NCBI GenBank assembly: GCA_019117065.1
Contig: DXAK01000043.1
Location: 60,671-124,670, forward strand
Length of the DNA: 64,000 nt
Direction: 5' to 3'
DNA from: Candidatus Mediterraneibacter pullicola
GTDB taxonomy: Bacteria > Bacillota > Clostridia > Lachnospirales > Lachnospiraceae
Part shown: positions 52,277 through 60,096 of the stretch, one piece after another
Layout of the letters: every line of letters starts with the position of its first letter
Position numbering within the stretch: the first letter of the stretch is position 1
Notes under the pieces: generated by a model
Told to the model about the DNA's origin: nothing
The model's database searches: none
Seen by the model: the letters and a program-made list of their open reading frames with translations, nothing else
Program-made: the position numbers and the translations under genes

Positions 52277-52579
52277 AGTCCGAAGGGTAATCTAAGAAAA
52301 GGAGGTACAGACCGCCGGGAACATAAGTTGAATCTATCAAACAAGATAGAAAAAGAAAGAGGTAAAAAGAATGATAGCAATATCAGAATGAAGATGGATG
52401 TTGATCAGTAAGTGATTGGCATCCATTTTCATTGTGTGCGTAATCGTCCAAGCTTTAAATCCCAGCCGGGTGATAAAAGAGATAAAAACAGAGGAAAAGA
52501 GAGTCCATTTTATGACACACCCTATCTGCTATGATTTTTATAAGGATAGAAATCATATAAGAGAGAGGTGTGTTTAATT
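52277..52579 (+). other. Gap after the small ORF
   Basis: A 303-base gap. The first part (52277-52393) holds an unused strong AAGGAGGT (about 52300) and a tiny possible peptide (ATG about 52371, MIAISE). The terminator at 52394-52430 then ends the transcript. From 52431 on I see only a weak ATAAGAGAGAGGTG leader for the next gene. No further gene. Confidence 0.4.
52394..52430 (+). terminator. Rho-independent terminator
   Basis: ATGGATGTTGATCA (52394-52407) pairs with TGATTGGCATCCAT (52413-52426), 14 bp including G-T pairs, loop GTAAG, followed by TTTC. Ends a transcript of about 350 bases from the promoter at 52041. Confidence 0.75.
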
Positions 52580-52759
52580 ATGTATATTAGAAAGTCTTTA
52601 ATCGCAGGAATTGTGGCGGCAGCAGGGGTGGCGGTTCTCGCCATACTGATGGTTCTGTTTTGTTTTACAGATACGCAGATACCCGTTTTTGCATATGGAG
52701 CAGCATGGATCGGATGCCTTTGCGCTATGCTGCGCGGCGTTTCAAAGATCTATCGATAA
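52580..52759 (+). CDS. Small two-span membrane protein (59 aa)
   Basis: 59 residues from ATG 52580, behind AGAGAGAGGTG. Two hydrophobic segments (about 5-28 and 35-52) with a basic start (MYIRKS) and end (KIYR). I do not recognise a family. It stands alone between the terminator and the PHP gene. A codon-like bias and ribosome site support it. Confidence 0.5.
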   Translation: MYIRKSLIAGIVAAAGVAVLAILMVLFCFTDTQIPVFAYGAAWIGCLCAMLRGVSKIYR

Positions 52760-52905
52760 AGCAGAGAGCGGAGAAGTTGCAAAGTGAAAAGCGTGTGTCT
52801 TCTATTGTCACAGATCAATTGGTTGATGTATAATAAATGTGAAAATTAAGAAAATATACTTACTGAAGATATATAAGTAAATATATGAGAAAAGGGGACA
52901 TGCGT

Positions 52906-53721
52906 ATGAAGATTGATATGCACTGCCACGTAAAAGAAGGATCTATTGACAGTAAGATTGGATTAGAGGAATATATCACGATACTGAAGCGGCATGGGTT
53001 TCAAGGCATGGTTATAACAGATCACGACACATATAACGGATACCGCTACTGGAAGAATCATATAAAGGGAAAAAAGCACACGGATTTCGTTGTCCTTAAA
53101 GGGATTGAATATGATACGAGAGACGCGGGGCATATTCTTGTTATTATGCCAGAAGGCGTCAAGATGAGGCTTCTGGAAATGCGAGGAATGCCGCTAGCCG
53201 TCTTGATCGATCTGGTGCACCGCAACGGCGGCGTTCTCGGACCTGCGCATCCATGCGGGGAAAAGTATATGAGTTTTACCAATGCCAGAAAGTTTTACCA
53301 ATCTCCAGAGATTGTGAAGCGTTTTGATTTCATGGAAACTTTCAACAGTTGTGAATCTGTCCAATCTAATGCCGAAGCGGAAAAGCTGGCAAAAAAATAC
53401 GGGAAAGTGATGACAGGAGGGAGCGATTCACATAAGCCCGCCTGCGTGGGAAGAGGATATACCATTCTGCCCGAGCCTGTCACATGTGAGACGGAACTGA
53501 TTTCTTTGATTCATAAGAAGACCGTCTTCAAGGCAGGGGGAACGCTCTATGAAAAGACTACAAAGGAGCGTATTGGGAAGATCAACAAGGTACTTGTATA
53601 TTCATTCTGGATATACAATAAAGGCGGGGAGCTGCTCAAACGCCGGGGGAGAAACAAGAAAATGGTGGAGGAGCATCCTTTTGACCCGATTGATCCGATT
53701 GAACTATATTATCATTTATAG
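52906..53721 (+). CDS. PHP-domain metal-dependent phosphoesterase
   Basis: 271 residues from ATG 52906 (AAAAGGGG 9 bases before). PHP motifs: IDMHCHVKE, TDHDTYNGY, GPAHPCGEKY and GGSDSHKPACVGRGYT supply the metal-binding His/Asp set. It is a stand-alone PHP protein (like polymerase/histidinol phosphatase proteins). Phosphatase activity is likely; the substrate is unknown. A terminator hairpin follows. Confidence 0.85.
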   Translation: MKIDMHCHVKEGSIDSKIGLEEYITILKRHGFQGMVITDHDTYNGYRYWKNHIKGKKHTDFVVLKGIEYDTRDAGHILVIMPEGVKMRLLEMRGMPLAVLIDLVHRNGGVLGPAHPCGEKYMSFTNARKFYQSPEIVKRFDFMETFNSCESVQSNAEAEKLAKKYGKVMTGGSDSHKPACVGRGYTILPEPVTCETELISLIHKKTVFKAGGTLYEKTTKERIGKINKVLVYSFWIYNKGGELLKRRGRNKKMVEEHPFDPIDPIELYYHL

Positions 53722-53757
53722 AAAACTTCTGGAAAGAAAAATAAAAAAGAGTTTGAA

Positions 53758-53799
53758 AAAGCTGTCTGTCAGTTATTTGTTTAACTGATAGACAGCTTT
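53758..53799. terminator. Convergent terminator after the PHP gene
   Basis: An 18-bp stem (53758-53775 with 53782-53799, one mismatch) and 6-base loop. On the minus strand it is followed by TTTTTCAAACTCTTTTTT, ending the 53773 gene; its arms lie inside the last codons of that gene. On the plus strand the following T-run is short. Confidence 0.8.
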
Positions 53800-54120
53800 G
53801 CTTTCAGCCCGTTCTTCCCGGATCATTTTCTGATGGATCATGTAGGGAAGAATGGAGTCAAGGAATTTATCAGGCTCGGTCACACGGATTTGCTCTTTGG
53901 AAAAAGGCTGGCGGGCAGTGAGTCCTTTTACAAAAGGTTCCAGATCTTTTTTTGTCAGAGGTCCGTTTTTTTTCAAGGCTTTTTTTACTTTGGCAATTCC
54001 CTTTGCGCTGAGCATATTGGAGAGATCCTGCTTCTGACGCATGCTCCGCCACAGGCCCCATGCGTAAATAATAGCGGTGGCAAGAGCGAAAAGGAGAATA
54101 TAAGGAATATATTGAAGCAT
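53773..54120 (-). CDS. Membrane-anchored protein with winged-helix-like domain
   Basis: 115 residues. One N-terminal membrane segment (about 4-24, ending RSMRQK) is followed by a helical domain with the pattern of a small winged helix (ALKKNGPLTKKDLEPFVKG ... MIREERAESKAVYQLNK). Its start shares the last base of the PqqD-like stop, so the two are coupled. No family recognised. The wHTH-like reading is a pattern inference. Confidence 0.6.
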   Translation of the reverse strand: MLQYIPYILLFALATAIIYAWGLWRSMRQKQDLSNMLSAKGIAKVKKALKKNGPLTKKDLEPFVKGLTARQPFSKEQIRVTEPDKFLDSILPYMIHQKMIREERAESKAVYQLNK

Positions 54121-54473
54121 TATTTTTTCTTCTCCCCTTTCCAGTAAATCAGATGATTGTCATGCAGGATTTCGAGAAATTTAATCAGTCTGGGGAGAGA
54201 TTTTTCCATTTCGGGAAATTTTTCTCCCAGCTCAAGGGAGAGCTGATGCACATCTTTTTGATCGTCAATGGCAAGCCAGACAAAACTACCAAGTTCATCC
54301 ATTTTGACATCGCTGACTCTCGGGCGGTGAAAAAATCTCTGGGCGATTTTGTGATAGAACCCCTTCCACTCAATAAATACGGTGACGCGACCGTTGTCTG
54401 CAGTTTCATATTCTATGCCCGGGCTCTTTACCGGGACATAATCCATATAGTTTTTGGAATTTTTTTTGCTCAT
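54120..54473 (-). CDS. PqqD-like protein
   Basis: 117 residues. The core (VKMDELGSFVWLAIDDQKDVHQLSLEL ... PRLIKFLEILHDNHLIYW, split) resembles PqqD, the peptide-binding chaperone of radical-SAM RiPP pathways. The N-terminal part has a basic/aromatic segment before it. No radical SAM enzyme, precursor peptide or exporter lies nearby. It is joined to the membrane-anchored 53773 gene by a shared base. The PqqD identity is fair, not certain. Confidence 0.65.
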   Translation of the reverse strand: MSKKNSKNYMDYVPVKSPGIEYETADNGRVTVFIEWKGFYHKIAQRFFHRPRVSDVKMDELGSFVWLAIDDQKDVHQLSLELGEKFPEMEKSLPRLIKFLEILHDNHLIYWKGEKKK

Positions 54474-54554
54474 GTTTTCAGAGACATCCTCTCACTTTTA
54501 CAATATACAGGGGATATGTTCCTCCTGTTGCTAAAAAGCATCATATCACAGAAA

Positions 54555-54632
54555 GAGACAGCCCGCAAGATGCGGGCTGTCTCACCGCCGGTCATCCGGC
54601 TTAAATATCCCGCGCTTCACTTCGGGATATTT
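54555..54632 (-). terminator. Tandem hairpins after the OPT transporter gene
   Basis: Three stems in 78 bases: GAGACAGCCCGCA (54555-54567) / TGCGGGCTGTCTC (54571-54583) with a 3-base loop; GCCGG-TCAT-CCGGC (54587-54600); AAATATCCCG (54603-54612) / CGGGATATTT (54623-54632). On the minus strand, downstream of the OPT gene, the last hairpin reached (54555-54583) is followed by TTTCTG. Likely the end of the OPT transcript. Confidence 0.7.
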
Positions 54633-54635
54633 GTA

Positions 54636-56513
54636 TTATTTAGATTTCTTCATGCACCGTGTGTACAGATAGAACAATAAAGCGATGAAGATGATCAGGC
54701 TTACGATCTGCGGTGTGGATATGCTGAGAGCAATTACAGAATCCACCTTTGCAACTGCAAGAACCGCGAGAATGATACCCATGATACCCTCTCCGGCGAT
54801 CATACCTGAAGTAAAGAGAACACCTTTGTCTGCGCGTTCTTTTTTCTCTTCGTCTGAACCTTTGATTTTCTCAACAATGTAGCGGACAATACCGCCTGCC
54901 ATGATACCTGCGCTCAAGCTGAACGGCAGATACATACCAACTGCAAACGGCATCACCGGTACTTTAAGAATCTCAATAACAACTGCCACAAAGACTCCGA
55001 TAAAGATCAGCGCCCACGGAAGGTCAGCATTCATGATACCTTCAACGAGCATTTTCATCATTGTAGCCTGTGCTGCCGGAATCTGCTCGCTTCCGTATCC
55101 CCATGCCTCGTTCAGCAGATAGAGAACGCCGCCGATTGCCGCTGCAGCTACAACGACACCGATCATTTCAGCAAGCTGCTGTTTCTTCGGGGTAGCCCCT
55201 ACAATGAAACCAGTCTTAAGATCCTGTGATGTATCGCCGGCGATTGCCGCGATGATACAGATAACGCCACCGATTGCGATAGCGCCAACCATACCTGTTG
55301 TACCGTCTGTTCCTGTAGCTTTAAGAACCAGTGTAGCAATGATCAATGTAGCGATTGCCATACCGGATACCGGGTTGTTGGAAGAACCGATCAGACCTAC
55401 CATACGTGAGGATACGGATGCAAAGAAGAATCCGAAGATCACAACGATAAGGGAGCCCAGCGGGCTTACCGGGAATGTCGGGATGAGCCAGATCAAAATA
55501 ACGATAGCTACAAGAATAATAAGCAGCATTGGCATTGGAAGATCCTGCTGTGTACGCAAAGTGTTTTTGCCAGCCTGTTTTTTGGTCATGCTTGACATTG
55601 CCTGCTTGAATGTGCGGACGATCAATGGGAAAGTCTTGATCAAGCTGATAATACCGCCGGTTGCCACAGCACCTGCACCAATGTATTTGATGTAATTACC
55701 CCAAAGATCGCCAGGAGCCAGCTCAGAAATCGGAACTGTACCCGGGAAGATTGTAGCGTCTCCGCCGAACAGGGCAATCGCCGGCATAAGTACAAACCAG
55801 CTTAATGTGCCCCCAGCAAGCATGTAGCTTGAAATTTTGGGCCCGCAGATAAATCCCACACCCGCAAGTGAAGGGAGTACCTGGATACCAATCTGAGATC
55901 CTGCATAACCTTTAAATGCATATCCGATCTCGCTTGGGAAAAGTTTTAATCCGTCTGCGACAAATTTATATACTGCTGCAATTCCAAGTCCTGTAAAGAC
56001 TGTACCAGCTTTGGAGCCGCCTTCTTCACCTGCAAGAAGTACTTCTGCACAGGCAGTTCCTTCCGGGAACGGAAGTGTTCCGTGCTCTTCAACGATCAGA
56101 GCCTGACGGAGCGGAACCATGAAACATACGCCGAGGAGACCGCCGAACAGAGCGATAAAGAAAATTGTTATCATGCTCGGGAATTCGATTTTACCTTCCT
56201 CAGCCCATAAGAATAGTGCGGGAAGCGTAAAGATCGCTCCTGCTGCGAGAGACTCACCGGCGGAACCGATAGTCTGTACGATGTTGTTTTCGAGAATGGA
56301 ATCCCTGCGAAGAATTACGCGGATGATACCCATTGAGATAACTGCCGCCGGGATAGAGGCGGAAATTGTCATACCAACGAGAAGTCCGAGATATGCGTTG
56401 GCTGCGCCGAATACAACCGCAAGGATGATACCAATCACGATAGATGTGACCGTAAATTCCGGAACGACTTTATCTGCCGGGATATACGGTTTGAATTCAT
56501 TCTTGTTGTCCAT
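54636..56513 (-). CDS. OPT-family oligopeptide/metal-chelate transporter
   Basis: 625 residues with about 14-16 membrane segments. Typical OPT N-terminus (PEFTVTSIVIGIILAVVFGAANAYLGLLVGMTISASIPA split) and NNIVQTIGSAGESLAAG. Members import peptides or metal-siderophore complexes; the substrate here is unknown. ATG 56513 is chosen over 56522 because AAAGGA lies 0 bases from the latter. A TATAAT on the minus strand (56571-56566) may be its -10. It is the first of its own transcript. Confidence 0.9.
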   Translation of the reverse strand: MDNKNEFKPYIPADKVVPEFTVTSIVIGIILAVVFGAANAYLGLLVGMTISASIPAAVISMGIIRVILRRDSILENNIVQTIGSAGESLAAGAIFTLPALFLWAEEGKIEFPSMITIFFIALFGGLLGVCFMVPLRQALIVEEHGTLPFPEGTACAEVLLAGEEGGSKAGTVFTGLGIAAVYKFVADGLKLFPSEIGYAFKGYAGSQIGIQVLPSLAGVGFICGPKISSYMLAGGTLSWFVLMPAIALFGGDATIFPGTVPISELAPGDLWGNYIKYIGAGAVATGGIISLIKTFPLIVRTFKQAMSSMTKKQAGKNTLRTQQDLPMPMLLIILVAIVILIWLIPTFPVSPLGSLIVVIFGFFFASVSSRMVGLIGSSNNPVSGMAIATLIIATLVLKATGTDGTTGMVGAIAIGGVICIIAAIAGDTSQDLKTGFIVGATPKKQQLAEMIGVVVAAAAIGGVLYLLNEAWGYGSEQIPAAQATMMKMLVEGIMNADLPWALIFIGVFVAVVIEILKVPVMPFAVGMYLPFSLSAGIMAGGIVRYIVEKIKGSDEEKKERADKGVLFTSGMIAGEGIMGIILAVLAVAKVDSVIALSISTPQIVSLIIFIALLFYLYTRCMKKSK

Positions 56514-56630
56514 GATGTTCATTCCTTTCTAGATTTTTCAACGACTTTTTAACACAGTCTTGGGTATTATACCACTTTATCGTAATAAAAGGAAGAAGAA
56601 AATTGGGGGAAATTGTAGAATACTTGGAAT

Positions 56631-57131
56631 TTAATCCAAATACATCTTCATGCCCATCCACTGTTTCATAAGAGCGATCATCTTTGCGTCCGGCTCGATG
56701 TAAATGCACATGTTTTTTTGTTCCATAGGTATCATGACGGCATAGACTTTTTCTGTTGTCCTGCCGCTGCTGTAATCATAAACCTTGTCCGGCTTGTAAG
56801 AATTTAAGCGCGGTGATCCCTTGGGGGCAATAATTTCAGCGCCCTGAATGTCAAAAGTCCGCAAGGACTTCCTTTTTGCGCGGTTGTAGATTATGTCCAC
56901 TTGAAGGTCATGGTTTAAGAGGATATATTCATATTCCACATTAAGTTTCGGGAAGACAAAATAATATGCGAGCGCAGCGAGCAAAATAGCGATGATAAAT
57001 GCAAGAAGCCCGATAAAAGGCATACCGATAATGATTACTGCGGCAATCAGCAGGATCACAAGAATGCGGACAAGCAGATCATACGGTTTTGGTTTGCGGG
57101 CTACGATCAGTTCATATAGTGCGTCATTCAT
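56631..57131 (-). CDS. DUF6106-like membrane protein
   Basis: 166 residues. Two adjacent hydrophobic segments (about 20-38 and 42-62) are followed by a soluble domain. I associate the layout with DUF6106 from Lachnospiraceae (from memory). It is separated from the PucR-type gene by 3 bases, so the two are an operon. Function unknown. Confidence 0.65.
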   Translation of the reverse strand: MNDALYELIVARKPKPYDLLVRILVILLIAAVIIIGMPFIGLLAFIIAILLAALAYYFVFPKLNVEYEYILLNHDLQVDIIYNRAKRKSLRTFDIQGAEIIAPKGSPRLNSYKPDKVYDYSSGRTTEKVYAVMIPMEQKNMCIYIEPDAKMIALMKQWMGMKMYLD

Positions 57132-57134
57132 AGT

Positions 57135-58040
57135 TTATTGATTCCTTTCTGCATGTAAATAATTGATTACCATTGTGGCAATTTTGAAAGTCATAGCATC
57201 TTCAAAGAGTCTAAGATCAAGGCCGGTACGCTTTTGGATCTGCTCCAGACGATAGATCAGAGTGTTCCGGTGCATATGGAGCTGCCGGGATGTCTCTGCA
57301 ATATTGAGGCTGTTCTGGAAGAAGCGGTTGATCGTTGTAGTTGTATCCTCGTCAAATGAGTCGGGGATATCTTCGCCAAACAATTCCTTTAAAAAGCTTT
57401 CGCACAAAGTGACAGGAAGCTGGTAGATAAGACGGCCAATCCCCAGTTCATTGTAGGGGAATATAGTTTGCTCTGAATAAAAAAGCGTCCCGACTTTAAG
57501 GGCAAGGCTTGTCTCCCTGAATGCCTCTGGCAGATCTGCAAGCGTTTTAATTGTGGAGCTGTAAGAAAGATGAACATGAGCCAGCGCTTCTGTATTTAGT
57601 GTGTCTACGACCGCACGGGCAATACTGCGGATATTATCTGCCTCTTTGCTTTGACGGAGAGGGCGCAGGATCGCAATCGTATTGTCAGTTACAGGTACGA
57701 GATAAGTTTTTGTCTGCGGCGGGAATAAGTTCCTGAGTATTTCCATCGCCATATTATCGGTAGATTTTGTCTCCAGCAGGAACAATACTCTCTTTTCATC
57801 TGCATTTATATGGAGGCGGGAAGCGCGGTCATGGATATCATATGAGGGAATACCGCCTGTCATCAACCCCTGAAGGAAGTCTGTCTTATTGTATTTTTGC
57901 TTGTAGGCGGTGCACAGACAGCGGATCTGTATAAGAGCGTGCTCTGTCTCCTCAGGCGTATCTGCTGACACATCAAGAGTGATACCTGTGATCCGTTTCA
58001 ATTCCTGAAGCGCTTTTGAAAGCTCCTGTGTGAAGTCCAT
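57135..58040 (-). CDS. PucR/CdaR-type transcriptional regulator
   Basis: 301 residues. A C-terminal helix-turn-helix of the PucR kind (LNIAETSRQLHMHRNTLIYRLEQIQKRTGLDLR, split; about residue 255-285) follows a GGDEF-like/nucleotide-binding-type middle region (about 120-200). Members often control purine, sugar-acid or amino-acid use. It precedes the DUF6106-like gene. Target genes cannot be read; the ABC ATPase gene upstream has its own terminator. Confidence 0.85.
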   Translation of the reverse strand: MDFTQELSKALQELKRITGITLDVSADTPEETEHALIQIRCLCTAYKQKYNKTDFLQGLMTGGIPSYDIHDRASRLHINADEKRVLFLLETKSTDNMAMEILRNLFPPQTKTYLVPVTDNTIAILRPLRQSKEADNIRSIARAVVDTLNTEALAHVHLSYSSTIKTLADLPEAFRETSLALKVGTLFYSEQTIFPYNELGIGRLIYQLPVTLCESFLKELFGEDIPDSFDEDTTTTINRFFQNSLNIAETSRQLHMHRNTLIYRLEQIQKRTGLDLRLFEDAMTFKIATMVINYLHAERNQ

Positions 58041-58059
58041 CTTTTATCTCCGTTCTGAA

Positions 58060-58090
58060 TAAAAAGGCTGCACCAGTTAAAGTGCAGCCC
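58060..58090 (-). terminator. Terminator of the UgpC-type gene
   Basis: GGCTGCAC (58066-58073) / GTGCAGCC (58082-58089), 8 bp, loop of 8. On the minus strand it is followed by TTTTTATT. Confidence 0.85.
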
Positions 58091-58100
58091 TCATAATTAT

Positions 58101-58176
58101 ATAAATAAGCGGTGAGCTGTCGGTCTGTTCCGATCAGCGGTGAATAGCATCTTTGCAACCGCTCCGCTGCTATTCC
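58101..58176. repeat. Inverted repeats in the 3' region of the UgpC-type gene
   Basis: GAATAGCA (58142-58149) pairs with TGCTATTC (about 58168-58175), and further pairs lie in a block that also contains two AGCGGTGA words (about 58108 and 58137). It lies between the stop of the ABC gene and its terminator. The repeated GCGGTGA word also occurs in the 10.2 and 17.7 kb elements, hinting at a shared family. Confidence 0.45.
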
Positions 58177-58188
58177 AATTCTAAAGCA

Positions 58189-59301
58189 TTAGTTTGTAAT
58201 CGTCAACTCTGTCTCCTTGTCAAAGACATGGATCTTCTCCATGTCGAGAGCAAATACAGCCTTGTCGCCTGTTCTCAGCGTTGTGCGCGGATTAACGCGG
58301 GCTGTCATCTGAACGCCCTCTACGTCGAAGTACAGGAATACTTCTGCGCCGAGCAGCTCGTAAACTTTGATCGTTGATTCGATCACGCTGTCCGGTGAGT
58401 TGCTGATAAATGCTTCTGAATCATGCACATCTTCCGGACGGATTCCAAGGATAACTGTCTTTCCGTCATATCCGCCTTCGATAAGAGCTTTTTTCTTGGA
58501 AGCCGGAACTTTCAAAACGTGTTTGCCAACTGTAAGGGTAACGTCGTCGCCTTTTACGTTGCACACAGCGTCAAGGAAGTTCATCTGCGGAGATCCGATG
58601 AATCCCGCAACGAACAGATTGCACGGGGTATTGTAAAGGTTCTGCGGTGTGTCTACCTGCTGTACAACTCCGTCTTTCATAACGACGATCCTTGTTCCAA
58701 GCGTCATAGCCTCTGTCTGATCATGTGTTACATAGATGATTGTGGCGCCAAGATTCTCGTGAAGCTTGGAGATCTCAATACGCATCTGAACACGAAGCTT
58801 TGCGTCAAGGTTGGAGAGCGGCTCGTCCATCAGGAATACCTTCGGATTACGGACGATTGCACGGCCCATCGCAACACGCTGTCTCTGTCCTCCGGAGAGA
58901 GCCTTCGGTTTTCTGTCGAGCAGTTTCTCAAGGTCGAGAATTCTTGCAGCATCTTTTACTTTCTGATCGATCTCAGCCTTCGGAACTTTTCTCAGTTTCA
59001 GACCAAATGCCATGTTGTCATATACTGTCATGTGCGGGTACAGAGCGTAGTTCTGGAATACCATTGCGATATCGCGGTCTTTCGGCTCTACGTCATTCAT
59101 AACCTTACCGTCGATCTTAAGCGTACCGCCGGAAATATCTTCCAGACCGGCAATCATACGGAGTGTTGTGGATTTTCCACATCCTGATGGTCCTACGAAG
59201 ATGATAAATTCTTTATCTTCGATCTCAAGGTTAAAATCCTTTACCGCATGAAATCCGTTAGGATAAATTTTCTGAATGCCTTCAAGTGATAAACTTGCCA
59301 T
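58189..59301 (-). CDS. Sugar ABC transporter ATP-binding protein (UgpC/MsmK type)
   Basis: 370 residues from ATG 59301, behind AAGGAGGATACTT. Walker A GPSGCGKSTTLRM, signature LSGGQRQRVAMGRAIV, Walker B VFLMDEPLSNLDAKLR, and a C-terminal regulatory TOBE/OB region (ILGIRPEDVHDSE). Such ATPases often serve several carbohydrate importers (MsmK) in trans, which fits its lack of permease genes nearby. Its own promoter is at 59349-59377. Confidence 0.93.
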   Translation of the reverse strand: MASLSLEGIQKIYPNGFHAVKDFNLEIEDKEFIIFVGPSGCGKSTTLRMIAGLEDISGGTLKIDGKVMNDVEPKDRDIAMVFQNYALYPHMTVYDNMAFGLKLRKVPKAEIDQKVKDAARILDLEKLLDRKPKALSGGQRQRVAMGRAIVRNPKVFLMDEPLSNLDAKLRVQMRIEISKLHENLGATIIYVTHDQTEAMTLGTRIVVMKDGVVQQVDTPQNLYNTPCNLFVAGFIGSPQMNFLDAVCNVKGDDVTLTVGKHVLKVPASKKKALIEGGYDGKTVILGIRPEDVHDSEAFISNSPDSVIESTIKVYELLGAEVFLYFDVEGVQMTARVNPRTTLRTGDKAVFALDMEKIHVFDKETELTITN

Positions 59302-59348
59302 TTTAAGTATCCTCCTTAAAAAATAATACGTTTTTTGAATCTGAAAAT

Positions 59349-59377
59349 AGTATAATCCAAGCAAGGAAAACGGACAA
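59349..59377 (-). promoter_or_regulatory. Predicted promoter of the UgpC-type gene
   Basis: On the minus strand TTGTCC (59377-59372), 17 bases and TATACT (59354-59349), about 45 bases before the ATG. Confidence 0.6.
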
Positions 59378-59419
59378 TGTCACGAGTGACTAAAAAAACA
59401 AAAAGAAAGTGTACATTTG

Positions 59420-59428
59420 TGATATAAT
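59420..59428 (+). promoter_or_regulatory. Possible extended -10 for the 59.5 kb gene
   Basis: TGATATAAT (59420-59428), a perfect extended -10, without a convincing -35. About 50 bases before the GTG at 59479. Confidence 0.45.
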
Positions 59429-59478
59429 ACGCGTATAGCGGCGGGTATATCAGGCGGGAAAGGCGGGAACAGTCAGAG

Positions 59479-60096
59479 GTGAAGAGACAGTTAGATTATT
59501 TTACGATAGATGGGGCGGTGGGAGGAAATCAGGAATGGTTTAGAAATGTTGTCATGTATATAGGCGGCTGCGCGGCAGCAACTGCCTGCGATTGCTGCAT
59601 CTATTTTGCGCTGAGAAGAGGGATGTTACACCTCTATCCCGGGGACGTGCGTCATCTGACAAAAGAAGATTATATCGTGTTCTCACAGCAGATGAAGCCT
59701 TATATACGTCCCCGGGTGGGCGGAGTGAAGGAACTGTCCATGTTTACGGATGGATTTGGCAGGTATCTGGCGGACGCGGGAGAGCAGGAACTTGCACTAA
59801 CGGCCTTTTCAGGGGAACATACTGTGGATGAGGCGGTTGTATTTATCAGGGAGCAGATCAATGCGGGATATCCTGTCCCTTACCTCATGTTGAAGCATAA
59901 AAAGAGCAGATATAGAGACTTTGTCTGGCATTGGTTTCTCTGCTATGGCTATGAGGAGCGCTCGGACGGCATGTATATCACGGTGGCGACATACGGTGAG
60001 AGATATGTGCTCCCGCTCCGTGACCTGTGGGATACAGGATATGGGGAAAAAGGGGGGCTGATTGGTTTTGTAAATAAAATAGAGAGGAAATTTTAG
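59479..60096 (+). CDS. Papain-fold-like (C39-type) protein, unknown substrate
   Basis: 205 residues from GTG. GGNQEWF (Gln), GGCAAATACD (Cys about 31) and DFVWHWFLCYGY (His about 150) have the order expected of a papain-like cysteine peptidase/transferase, with a later Asn/Asp-like position in TVATYGE. No signal peptide, so cytoplasmic. I do not know the family. It abuts the phosphatase gene. The fold reading is an inference from the Q-C-H order. Confidence 0.55.
   Translation: MKRQLDYFTIDGAVGGNQEWFRNVVMYIGGCAAATACDCCIYFALRRGMLHLYPGDVRHLTKEDYIVFSQQMKPYIRPRVGGVKELSMFTDGFGRYLADAGEQELALTAFSGEHTVDEAVVFIREQINAGYPVPYLMLKHKKSRYRDFVWHWFLCYGYEERSDGMYITVATYGERYVLPLRDLWDTGYGEKGGLIGFVNKIERKF

Noticed and set aside
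52277..52393. tmRNA or RNase P in the 52.0-52.4 kb transcript
   Set aside because: The conserved ends of tmRNA and the GAGGAAAGUCC core of RNase P are not present.
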